DNA of 36,029 bases from a bacterium (GTDB lineage Bacteria; UBP14; UBA6098; 4484-93), in assembly GCA_021158465.1 (NCBI GenBank), contig JAGGUN010000052.1, positions 66,160 through 102,188 on the forward strand, written 5' to 3'. The position numbers were made by a program, and so were the translations under genes. Shown piece by piece: positions 18,303-24,501 of this stretch. Each line of letters begins with the position of its first letter. The stretch's first letter is position 1. A model generated the notes under the pieces. That model was not told where the DNA came from. It ran no database searches and saw only the letters and a list, made by a program, of their open reading frames with translations.

Positions 18303-18940
18303 GCCTCAAGATACCTTTTATACTTGCTGTTCCTCTGGTAGTTAGAGCGTAGTGTGAGAAGAGATAATCCCTTTATCTCCTCGTAAGGAATTATGTAAAC
18401 TGGGAAATTATGCTTCGGGTCGTCGAGGACAAACACACAGAAGTCACACTCCCGCCTCGGAACAGCAAAGCGATAATAGTAGGATGGTTGCCTGCCACGA
18501 GGAAAATGATAAACGGTGCAACTCGCAGAACCAGCAATGTGAACCAGCTTACCGTTCACATAAACATCCACAAAGGAAGAACCACCCGACAAAAAACTAA
18601 CCGAAAAGGAGCGAAGCCTTAACCTTTCCACAACAAAGTTGACATAAGAAAGCCTCTTGTAGCTCCGTTTTTTACCCTCCAGAAGGCAGCGGATAAGCTC
18701 GGACTCGATATCAAAAACGCCAGAAGCAAGCTTCCTCATACGCCTCGCCCTCGCAACATCCGAATAGCTCCCACCAAAAAACGACCGATAAAGCATCTCC
18801 GCGTTCTGACGACTGAAACCAAAATGCCGACCAATCGCCTCAAGCGTCTCCAGGTTATTTACCATCTCCTTGAACTTCTTAAAACCACCTTTCGACCTAT
18901 ACTTCTTGTCAAAACGGCTTATCTTCTGCTCTAAATCCAT
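18284..18940 (-). CDS. hypothetical protein, N-terminal HTH-like and C-terminal beta-rich domain
   Basis: Not recognised; 218 aa. The N-terminal part is basic and contains a helix-turn-helix-like segment at about 32-56 (LEAIGRHFGFSRQNAEML). The C-terminal part (about 110-195) alternates hydrophobic strands with charged turns (FVDVYVNGKLVHIAG, YYRFAVPRRECDFCVFVL, VYIIPYEEI). This layout resembles small HTH-plus-nuclease-fold proteins, but no clear catalytic D-(D/E)xK set can be pointed to. Ribosome binding site AGGAGG precedes the ATG. It overlaps folD by 32 bases upstream and DUF362 by 19 downstream. Confidence 0.72.
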   Translation of the reverse strand: MDLEQKISRFDKKYRSKGGFKKFKEMVNNLETLEAIGRHFGFSRQNAEMLYRSFFGGSYSDVARARRMRKLASGVFDIESELIRCLLEGKKRSYKRLSYVNFVVERLRLRSFSVSFLSGGSSFVDVYVNGKLVHIAGSASCTVYHFPRGRQPSYYYRFAVPRRECDFCVFVLDDPKHNFPVYIIPYEEIKGLSLLTLRSNYQRNSKYKRYLEAWELLR

Positions 18941-19790
18941 CCGAACCTCCTGAAAGCAAGCAGTAAGAATAATATGCGTTCAGAAATATCGCAGAACTTG
19001 TAACAACACCGACCCCTCCAGGGACAGGCGTAACAGCTGATGCCTTCCCCACAACAGACTCCGTGTCCACATCACCCGTCAACCTCCCATCAACATAATT
19101 TGTCCCTACATCAATAACAACACTGCCTTCCTTAATATGCTCGCCTGTGACAAGATGAGGCTTGCCCACGGCAGAAATAACAACATCGGCACGGGAAAGC
19201 AAAATATTAAGGTTACGGCTCTTCGAGTGAGCAAGCGTAACCGTGGCATCCCCAAGATCTCCACCCCGAATAGAAAGCATACTTGCAAGAGGCTTGCCAA
19301 CCGTCAGACTCCTCCCAACAACAAGAACCTCGCGACCGGAAACAGGTATCCTGTAATAATCGAGTATCTTCAGAACAGCAAGCACCGTAGCAGGAACAAA
19401 TCGAGGTGAACCCGAAAAAAGCCTGCCAAGGTTATCATAACTCACACAATCGACATCCTTCAACGGAGATATTACACCCCTGATATAAGAGAAATCAACC
19501 CCTCTGGGAACAGGCTCCTCAACAATTATCGAGCTTACCTCTGGGTCTGCGTTGAGCTTCTCTATGCAGGAAATAAAGCCGTCGGTGTCGATATCTTCGG
19601 GAAGATGTATCTCACGGAAGGAGATACCAAGCGATGAGGCTTTCTTCGTCTTGCTCCGAAGATAGGACATCATCGATGGGTCATCTGTGGATACCACAGC
19701 AACAAGGGTTATCCCCTTCCCTGCGATACGGGACCGAAGGAAGGAATCTATACCCTCAGCCACTGGGGAACCGCGAAGTATATCCGTCAT
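18909..19790 (-). CDS. folD: FolD-like methylenetetrahydrofolate dehydrogenase/cyclohydrolase, divergent
   Basis: Interconverts methylene- and 10-formyl-tetrahydrofolate in one-carbon metabolism; 293 aa from the ATG at 19790, chosen because GTGGAG lies just upstream (a 33-base longer start has no ribosome binding site). The substrate-site Y43 and K47 fall in SYLRSKTKKA. KDVDC, the NADP-loop GRSLTVGKPLASML, ADVVISAVGKP and TPVPGGVG follow. Two deviations stand out: the usual VQLPLP block reads VEEPVP, so the Gln that partners the catalytic Lys is Glu, and GGVGPMT is GGVGVVT. Activity may be altered. It heads a three-gene overlapping operon. Confidence 0.88.
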   Translation of the reverse strand: MTDILRGSPVAEGIDSFLRSRIAGKGITLVAVVSTDDPSMMSYLRSKTKKASSLGISFREIHLPEDIDTDGFISCIEKLNADPEVSSIIVEEPVPRGVDFSYIRGVISPLKDVDCVSYDNLGRLFSGSPRFVPATVLAVLKILDYYRIPVSGREVLVVGRSLTVGKPLASMLSIRGGDLGDATVTLAHSKSRNLNILLSRADVVISAVGKPHLVTGEHIKEGSVVIDVGTNYVDGRLTGDVDTESVVGKASAVTPVPGGVGVVTSSAIFLNAYYSYCLLSGGSDGFRAEDKPF

Positions 19791-19812
19791 AGCCACTCCA
19801 CAAAACGAGTGG

Positions 19813-19842
19813 ACAATAAACATTATTATCTCAATTTGTCAA
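19813..19842 (-). promoter_or_regulatory. promoter for folD operon
   Basis: On the minus strand TTGACA (19837-19842) and TATTGT (19813-19818) are 18 bases apart, just upstream of folD and downstream of the epimerase-like gene. The predicted leader is about 15-20 bases and includes the folD ribosome binding site. Confidence 0.5.
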
Positions 19843-19850
19843 GGATTTCT

Positions 19851-20792
19851 TTATTCGTGGTAGTCTTCATAGAAGAGCTGCGACATCTCCTCGAAAAATT
19901 CATCACCGGTGAGCCTGTGAAGCTGGAGAAGCTGGCTGATATGCATCAGGTGATACTTTGGTTCCTGGTTCCTGAACTTCAGGCAATAGTAGCTAATATC
20001 ACCGGGAACTCTGAAATCGTTTAGATAATGCTTTATAGTCGTCATAGATGCAAGGAAAAGTCTTCTTGCTGTGGGGTTCTGCGTGGCAAGATAATACTCG
20101 TATAGACCAAAGCTTGCAGTTATAAAGCCGTTCAGGACATGGCTCGGCTCATCCGCCGGGTATTCCTCTATCCAGAAATAGCCGAGGTTATCGACAGTGG
20201 TAATCCAGACAGGAGATTGCTCCTTAAAGGTCAGGAAACTCACAAAAGTTCTATCAGCAAGCTCGAGATAATGCTTGTTCCCTGTGAAATTGTATAGCCT
20301 GACAAATAAAAGCAGAGCCTCACCCTGGGTTATACCGGAATACCATGGTGGAGAGAGTAGATCCGAAAAGAAGTTTACCTCAAATGAGTAAGGGAAATAT
20401 AACGCTCCGTTATGCTCGTCTGCTATCTCCTCCAGCTTTCTGGCGTGTGCCTCCGCACGCTGAAGGTAGTACTCATCCCCTGTCGAATAATAGAACGCAA
20501 CGAATATAATCCCCATCTCATCGAGAACAAGAGGATGTAGAACAGTATCCCCACGATACACAAATAAATAGATGCTATCCTCACCCATCGGATAGTCAAG
20601 CTCATCCAGTATCGACTCGGAGTAGTGGGTTCGTGGGAGCTGGTCAAACGGGAGAACATTTATGTCAAAATAATCTATATTAAAACCGGGATCCACCTGT
20701 GGCTCGGTCGGCGACATGTCACAAGAAAACCCTGCAAAACCAACAAGTGCAAGAAATAGGAGATAAACCCACCGCCACCTGAATTTATTCAT
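19851..20792 (-). CDS. D-glucuronyl C5-epimerase C-terminal-domain-like exported protein (copy 2)
   Basis: 313 aa. A hydrophobic N-terminus (YLLFLALVGFAGFSC) suggests export, with a Cys placed as in a weak lipobox. The rest matches the glucuronyl C5-epimerase C-terminal (GLCE) (alpha/alpha)-toroid pattern: PPWYSGITQGEALLLFVRLY, GYFWIEEYP, VLNGFITASFGLYEYYL, then YHLMHISQLLQLHRLTGD, listed as separate blocks. The family acts on uronic-acid polymers, or in bacteria is of undefined substrate. Ribosome binding site GGGAGG precedes the ATG at 20792. It overlaps the upstream paralog by 8 bases. Both proteins end in the same sequence (EEMSQLF, EDYHE). Confidence 0.8.
   Translation of the reverse strand: MNKFRWRWVYLLFLALVGFAGFSCDMSPTEPQVDPGFNIDYFDINVLPFDQLPRTHYSESILDELDYPMGEDSIYLFVYRGDTVLHPLVLDEMGIIFVAFYYSTGDEYYLQRAEAHARKLEEIADEHNGALYFPYSFEVNFFSDLLSPPWYSGITQGEALLLFVRLYNFTGNKHYLELADRTFVSFLTFKEQSPVWITTVDNLGYFWIEEYPADEPSHVLNGFITASFGLYEYYLATQNPTARRLFLASMTTIKHYLNDFRVPGDISYYCLKFRNQEPKYHLMHISQLLQLHRLTGDEFFEEMSQLFYEDYHE
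19871..19910. repeat. 40-bp direct repeat, copy A
   Basis: Lies in the 3' end of copy 2 of the epimerase-like pair. It is identical to copy B at 39 of 40 bases by eye and encodes the shared GDEFFEEMSQLF tail region. Confidence 0.85.
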
Positions 20793-21705
20793 GGTAATCC
20801 TCCCAGAAGAGCTGCGACATCTCCTCGAAGAATTCATCACCGGTCATAAGGTAAAGCTTGTGGAGTTGGTCTATGTGAACAAGATGATACTTACGACTCT
20901 GCGCCCTGTGCCTCAGGCAATAATAACTGTATCCTCCAGGACAGCGAAAATCGGGAATATACCGTTTCAGTGTCGTGAAGGAGGCAAGGAGGATATTTCT
21001 GGCATCACTATTTCCGGTCAAGAGGTAATACTCGTATATCCCATAAACGGCATAGATAAAACCGTTCAAGGTATGATTAAGCTCCTCCATAGGGTATTCC
21101 TCTATCCAGAAGTATCCTAAACTGTCCACGGCAACAACCCACACATCGGATTGCCCCCTGAAGATGGAAAAGCTTGAGAATATCTCATCCGCTACCATAA
21201 GATACCTTCTGTCTCCTGTCTCATTGTAAAGTCTCACAAAAAGCTGAAGAGCCTCTCCTTGAGCCAGTCCAGAATACCAGGGAGCATACATCGTCTGTGT
21301 TGTATCACCATGCAGAGGGAAATCAAACGGGTAAGGGTAAAAAGGAACACCGCAAGAGTATCTCATTATCTCCTGCAGCTTGTTCGCATGCTTTCTCGAC
21401 CAATTGAGGTAGTATTCATTTCCCGTTGAGTGATAGATGTCGAGCAGGATAAGCCCAATCTGTGCAAGAAAAACAGGATGATAATAAACCCCACCGTGGG
21501 AGTTATCCATATAAACGCTGTCATCATCAACAGGATAAGCACGGTACGCCGAAGACTCGGGGAAACCCGTGAACGAAAGGGAATCATAAGGTAGCGAGAC
21601 AATATCAAACTGCTCCACACGATACCAGACACCTTCCGTGGGAGCATCAGAACCCCTGCCGCAGGAAAGAAAAAGCAGAGCAGATACTAAAATTCCCTTC
21701 CTCAC
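20785..21705 (-). CDS. D-glucuronyl C5-epimerase C-terminal-domain-like lipoprotein (copy 1)
   Basis: 306 aa, starting at GTG with AAGGA upstream. The N-terminus is a typical lipoprotein signal (LVSALLFLSC, Cys lipidated). It has the same toroid motifs as copy 2: APWYSGLAQGEALQLFVRLY, GYFWIEEYP, TLNGFIYAVYGIYEYYLLTG and YHLVHIDQLHKLYLMTGD. The two proteins are tandem paralogs, moderately diverged except at their ends. As membrane-anchored carbohydrate-acting proteins they may process a surface polysaccharide. No glycosyltransferase or polymer locus is adjacent, and the enzyme activity is not certain. Confidence 0.82.
   Translation of the reverse strand: MRKGILVSALLFLSCGRGSDAPTEGVWYRVEQFDIVSLPYDSLSFTGFPESSAYRAYPVDDDSVYMDNSHGGVYYHPVFLAQIGLILLDIYHSTGNEYYLNWSRKHANKLQEIMRYSCGVPFYPYPFDFPLHGDTTQTMYAPWYSGLAQGEALQLFVRLYNETGDRRYLMVADEIFSSFSIFRGQSDVWVVAVDSLGYFWIEEYPMEELNHTLNGFIYAVYGIYEYYLLTGNSDARNILLASFTTLKRYIPDFRCPGGYSYYCLRHRAQSRKYHLVHIDQLHKLYLMTGDEFFEEMSQLFWEDYHE
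20805..20844. repeat. 40-bp direct repeat, copy B
   Basis: Lies in the 3' end of copy 1 of the epimerase-like pair, 934 bases from copy A, in the same orientation. The flanking DNA of the two genes is far less similar. Confidence 0.85.
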
Positions 21706-21758
21706 AATCAGTCCTTCTTCCCTTTAGATGATTTGTTCTTCAAAAACCAAAAGAAAAA

Positions 21759-22757
21759 CTAAACAATGGATTTATGGAGGTGAGCCTTCGCCTTCAGCTT
21801 GGCAATCTCAAGGGCAATCTCAGGCATCTTCTTATTTATCTTGCTCTTTATCGTGCATATCATCCAGCAGCCATTTTTGCAATTATCCACCATAACCCTC
21901 GCCCGCTCTGCCTTAGCCGAGTTCCAGATATCCTCCCACGGAGTATCCTTTATGTTGCCGATAGGGACAGGAAGAATATGGCAGGGATACACATTCCCTT
22001 TCGGGTCGAGATAGAAAAATCCTCGCGCCGCATCACATTTCCAGTCCTTGCCTGTGCCAAGTGCATACTCGAGCAGCCCCTTCTCAAACCAGCCCCTGAA
22101 TATCCGCTTGATGTTCCAGCTGGTCATCTCCGAACGGATAAGATGGTTAAACTGACACGAAAGCTCCTCATCCCGGTTGCTAAGAAGCCTGCTCTTGTCT
22201 CTGCCAAAGTATATCTCGGAATCGGTAGCAACGGATATCGAGAACTCAACACCGAGTTCATTTGCAAGCTCATACACGCTCGATATCTCAGGGATGTTCT
22301 GGTCAACAACCGTCATCGCTATCCCAAGGTCACGAACACCCACAGACTTAAGCCCCTCAACCGTCCGCATCGCACGGTCAAAAAAGCCCGGAACCCCACG
22401 AATATCATCATGGGTCTCCCTTAACCCATCGATGGAAATCCTAACAGCAGCATTCTTTGAAAACCTCAGTATCTGCCTCATATCGTCGATGGTCTTCCCC
22501 GTCAAGCTACCGTTGGATGAGATAACAAAACGGGGCGAAGAAACCTTATGCATCTCATAGATAACATCTACAAGATCCTCTCTTATGAACGGCTCTCCGC
22601 CTGTGATGTTAACATCGACAAGGTTCCTCGGCAAGTTCCTATAATCCCTTGGGGCAAGTTCAGGAGAGTGTGGGGGGTTTTTCCAGATATCACATATCTT
22701 ACAGCGAGCATTACACTTGTAGGTAACAGCTACAATCGCCACTTTCGGTGGGTTCAT
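21759..22757 (-). CDS. radical SAM protein with C-terminal SPASM-like cysteines
   Basis: 332 aa from the ATG at 22757, which has GGAGG five to six bases upstream; a longer frame would run into the tRNA-Gly gene and is rejected. The radical SAM cluster motif is C15-x3-C19-x2-C22 (CNARCKIC), followed by NITGGEP. C-terminal cysteines (DWKCDAARG, YPCHILPVPIGN, NCKNGCWMIC) indicate an auxiliary Fe-S site as in SPASM/twitch proteins. Such proteins modify peptides or small molecules; no target peptide is obvious nearby. It is the first gene after tRNA-Gly and is likely cotranscribed with it. Confidence 0.88.
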   Translation of the reverse strand: MNPPKVAIVAVTYKCNARCKICDIWKNPPHSPELAPRDYRNLPRNLVDVNITGGEPFIREDLVDVIYEMHKVSSPRFVISSNGSLTGKTIDDMRQILRFSKNAAVRISIDGLRETHDDIRGVPGFFDRAMRTVEGLKSVGVRDLGIAMTVVDQNIPEISSVYELANELGVEFSISVATDSEIYFGRDKSRLLSNRDEELSCQFNHLIRSEMTSWNIKRIFRGWFEKGLLEYALGTGKDWKCDAARGFFYLDPKGNVYPCHILPVPIGNIKDTPWEDIWNSAKAERARVMVDNCKNGCWMICTIKSKINKKMPEIALEIAKLKAKAHLHKSIV

Positions 22758-22773
22758 CCATTCCTCCAGTTCA

Positions 22774-22846
22774 AGCGGGAGACGGGACTCGAACCCGCGA
22801 CCAACAGCTTGGAAGGCTGTGACTCTACCAACTGAGTTACTCCCGC
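22774..22846 (-). tRNA. tRNA-Gly (anticodon TCC)
   Basis: The minus strand folds as a 73-base cloverleaf: acceptor GCGGGAG/CTCCCGC, anticodon loop CTTCCAA, and T loop GTTCGAG. The discriminator base is T and no CCA is encoded. The 3' end is 16 bases before the radical SAM start codon. Confidence 0.95.
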
Positions 22847-22867
22847 ACAAAACAATCTATTTTGCTC

Positions 22868-22896
22868 AAAATAATAAGTTAACTCAACAATGTCAA
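22868..22896 (-). promoter_or_regulatory. promoter before tRNA-Gly
   Basis: TTGACA (22891-22896) and TATTTT (22868-22873), 17 bases apart, lie in the gap between tRNA-Tyr and tRNA-Gly. tRNA-Gly and the radical SAM gene could therefore be expressed apart from the two upstream tRNAs. Confidence 0.5.
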
Positions 22897-22912
22897 GAAC
22901 TTTATTAGCATC

Positions 22913-22994
22913 TGGTGAGGGGAGGATTCGAACCTCCGAAGGCTGAGCCGGCAGATTTACAGTCTGCTCCCTTTGACCACTCGGGAACCTCACC
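22913..22994 (-). tRNA. tRNA-Tyr (anticodon GTA)
   Basis: 82-base tRNA with a long variable arm. The acceptor is GGTGAGG/CCTCACC, the anticodon loop is CTGTAAA and the T loop is GTTCGAA. No CCA is encoded. The 3' end is 66 bases upstream of tRNA-Gly. Confidence 0.95.
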
Positions 22995-23007
22995 ATACTT
23001 CCACTCA

Positions 23008-23080
23008 AGCTGGCGGAGGGACTTGAACCCCCGACCGGCTGATTACAAATCAGCTGCTCTACCAACTGAGCTACGCCAGC
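23008..23080 (-). tRNA. tRNA-Thr (anticodon TGT)
   Basis: 73-base cloverleaf with acceptor GCTGGCG/CGCCAGC, anticodon loop TTTGTAA and T loop GTTCAAG. The discriminator is T and no CCA is encoded. It is the first tRNA of the Thr-Tyr-Gly cluster, 13 bases before tRNA-Tyr. Confidence 0.95.
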
Positions 23081-23092
23081 AGACTTGTTTTC

Positions 23093-23120
23093 AATATAAA
23101 GATTATGCCGTTATTGTCAA
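23093..23120 (-). promoter_or_regulatory. promoter for the Thr-Tyr-Gly tRNA cluster
   Basis: Minus-strand TTGACA (23115-23120), 16-base spacer, TATATT (23093-23098), ending 12 bases before the 5' end of tRNA-Thr. It has the same hexamers and spacing as the promoter of the tRNA-Lys/tmRNA unit. Confidence 0.75.
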
Positions 23121-23131
23121 CAAAATTTCTG

Positions 23132-23620
23132 CTAAAACTTATACCCTATCCTTCTCAGGAAATCGTGTCGCCATTTCCTGTCAGCTTCACCCTCGACACC
23201 AACAGGAGCAGATCCATCTATCACACCGAGTATCGCTCCTCCGTCACCAGAGCGAGCAACAACAACTCTCACGGGGTTAGCTGTCGCACAGAAAATGTTT
23301 ACGACCTCAGGAACATCTTTCAAACGGGTAAGGATATTTATCGGATACGCATTGCGCAGAAGTATCACAAGTGAATGCCCCGCCGAAATACGCTTGATAT
23401 TCTCAACCGCGGCATCGATAAGCTCGGTATCGTTCCCCTCGTAGCGGATAAGGCGAGCACCAGAAGCTTCCGAAAAGCCGATGCCAAACTTCGCATCGGG
23501 AACCGTGTTCACTATCGCCTCACAAACATCCTCAACCGTCTTTATGAAATGCGCTTGAGCAAGGATAACATTTGCACCATCAGGGAGAAGTAACTTCACC
23601 TCTTCTATCTCAAGAGCCAT
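23132..23620 (-). CDS. adenosine-specific kinase family protein
   Basis: 162 aa from the ATG at 23620, chosen for AAAGGAGG just upstream; an earlier in-frame start would translate the promoter region. It matches the small archaeal/bacterial adenosine-specific-kinase family (PF04008 type): ALEIEEVKLLLPDGANVILAQAHFIKTVEDV at the start, KFGIGFSEASG in the middle, ending DGSAPVGVEGEADRKWRHDFLR, given as adjacent pieces. The function in bacteria is poorly known and the kinase name rests on a structural and ligand assignment. It stands alone between RNA genes. Confidence 0.82.
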   Translation of the reverse strand: MALEIEEVKLLLPDGANVILAQAHFIKTVEDVCEAIVNTVPDAKFGIGFSEASGARLIRYEGNDTELIDAAVENIKRISAGHSLVILLRNAYPINILTRLKDVPEVVNIFCATANPVRVVVARSGDGGAILGVIDGSAPVGVEGEADRKWRHDFLRRIGYKF

Positions 23621-23639
23621 CCTAATTCCTCCTTTGTTA

Positions 23640-23668
23640 TAAATATAAAAAATAGAAAAAATTATCAA
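23640..23668 (-). promoter_or_regulatory. possible promoter for the adenosine-specific-kinase-family gene
   Basis: TTGATA (23663-23668) and TATTTA (23640-23645), 17 bases apart, in a very A/T-rich gap. The leader would be about 12 bases and contain the ribosome binding site AAAGGAGG. The -10 match is weak. Confidence 0.35.
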
Positions 23669-23689
23669 GGGCAATTAAAAAAATATTGA

Positions 23690-23812
23690 AATAAGTTCGG
23701 ATTCGACAAGACAGAGATAACGACAGAGCTTGGTATCGCAGCTACCTTCACTGGACCAAAGGAAACAACAGCTGGTATGCACGACCCAAGCTTACCATTT
23801 GAAATGATATAA
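23690..23812 (+). pseudogene. orphan coding remnant, 40 codons with stop but no start
   Basis: An open plus-strand frame bounded on the left by TGA at 23687 and ending in TAA at 23810. It reads NKFGFDKTEITTELG, then IAATFTGPKETTAG, then MHDPSLPFEMI. It looks protein-like, with alternating strand-type residues, but has no start codon or ribosome binding site before an internal ATG eleven codons from the end. It lies in the gap between the kinase-family gene and the 3' end of ssrA, so it is probably the tail of a deleted gene. I do not recognise the family. Confidence 0.45.
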
Positions 23813-23848
23813 TTAGGATGGAAACAGTTCAATGAATGGATAATCTAC

Positions 23849-24197
23849 TGGAGGCGGCGGGAGTCGAACCCGCGTCCGATGAAGCCCCAAAAAGCCTTCC
23901 TACGAGCGTAGCCAATCCTTTATTTTTCGCCGGATATGCCCCCGATTGGCAGGGTTCCTATCCGGTATAACCTGCTTATCTCATCCCTCCATCCGCAGGT
24001 AAGAAAGAGGGAAGTCCTCAGGTTTTTCGGCGCCCTGGATGCCCTCCCCTGAGGAGCGGATGGCAACCGGACGGCAGCATTTAAGCTGCTAACGCCAAAT
24101 TAGCGTCGTTTCTTTTTCTCTGTGTGTTTAACGAGGACACAGAACCTCGGCTCGCAGACTTCTTCGGCACATTCACCGTCGAGACCCGTTCGCCCCC
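23849..24197 (-). ncRNA. ssrA: tmRNA (ssrA)
   Basis: Transfer-messenger RNA that frees stalled ribosomes and tags their products; 349 bases. The 5' GGGGGCG pairs with the 3' CGCCTCC before a discriminator A, the T loop GTTCGACTC is present, and no CCA is encoded. The tag frame ends in ANLALAA and TAA (stop at 24081-24083). The likely tag is TQRKRNDANLALAA, with its first codon at 24123-24125 after TTAAAC; the exact resume codon is inferred. SmpB is not in the window. The 5' end is only 7 bases from tRNA-Lys(CTT), so both come from one precursor. Confidence 0.93.
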
Positions 24198-24204
24198 AAG
24201 ATAT

Positions 24205-24278
24205 TGCCCCATGAAGGACTCGAACCTTCGACCCACTGATTAAGAGTCAGTTGCTCTACCAAACTGAGCTAATGGGGC
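24205..24278 (-). tRNA. tRNA-Lys (anticodon CTT)
   Basis: 74-base cloverleaf with acceptor GCCCCAT/ATGGGGC, anticodon loop CTCTTAA, T loop GTTCGAG, discriminator A and no encoded CCA. Confidence 0.95.
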
Positions 24279-24298
24279 ATCTTTCTTCCTTTATCAAG

Positions 24299-24371
24299 TG
24301 AGGGTGGAAGGACTTGAACCTTCGGCCCACGGCTTAAAAAGCCGTTGCTCTACCACCTGAGCTACACCCCC
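24299..24371 (-). tRNA. tRNA-Lys (anticodon TTT)
   Basis: 73-base cloverleaf with acceptor GGGGGTG/CACCCTC (one G-U pair), anticodon loop TTTTTAA, T loop GTTCAAG, discriminator A and no encoded CCA. It lies 20 bases upstream of the second tRNA-Lys. Confidence 0.95.
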
Positions 24372-24385
24372 TCAAAGCAATCTAA

Positions 24386-24413
24386 AATATATCGAAATCG
24401 CCCAGATTGTCAA
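24386..24413 (-). promoter_or_regulatory. promoter for tRNA-Lys, tRNA-Lys, tmRNA unit
   Basis: Minus-strand TTGACA (24408-24413), 16-base spacer, TATATT (24386-24391), ending 14 bases before tRNA-Lys(TTT). No further promoter is seen before ssrA. Confidence 0.75.
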
Positions 24414-24433
24414 GAATAATTCTCCGATTTTAC

Positions 24434-24461
24434 TTGACATCAGTTTGACAAAAGATAAATT
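24434..24461 (+). promoter_or_regulatory. promoter for class V aminotransferase gene
   Basis: TTGACA (24434-24439), 16-base spacer, TAAATT (24456-24461), divergent from the tRNA-Lys promoter with 20 bases between the two -35 boxes. The leader would be about 35 bases. Confidence 0.6.
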
Positions 24462-24501
24462 TTTGAAGCTCAACTAAAATCCCATAAGGAAGGAGGTGAA
24501 A

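Noticed and set aside
22758-22850. Upstream extension of the radical SAM frame to 22850
   Set aside because: It runs through tRNA-Gly, and a strong ribosome binding site marks the ATG at 22757.
22754-23065. Minus-strand frame of about 100 codons spanning the three tRNAs
   Set aside because: It is read from tRNA gene sequence, a common source of false genes.
24061-24140. A small protein gene in the tmRNA region
   Set aside because: The frame is the tmRNA tag-reading frame with its ALAA ending, not an independent gene.
24496-24501. GTG start for the class V aminotransferase
   Set aside because: The GTG lies inside the Shine-Dalgarno sequence itself; ATG at 24502 is properly spaced.
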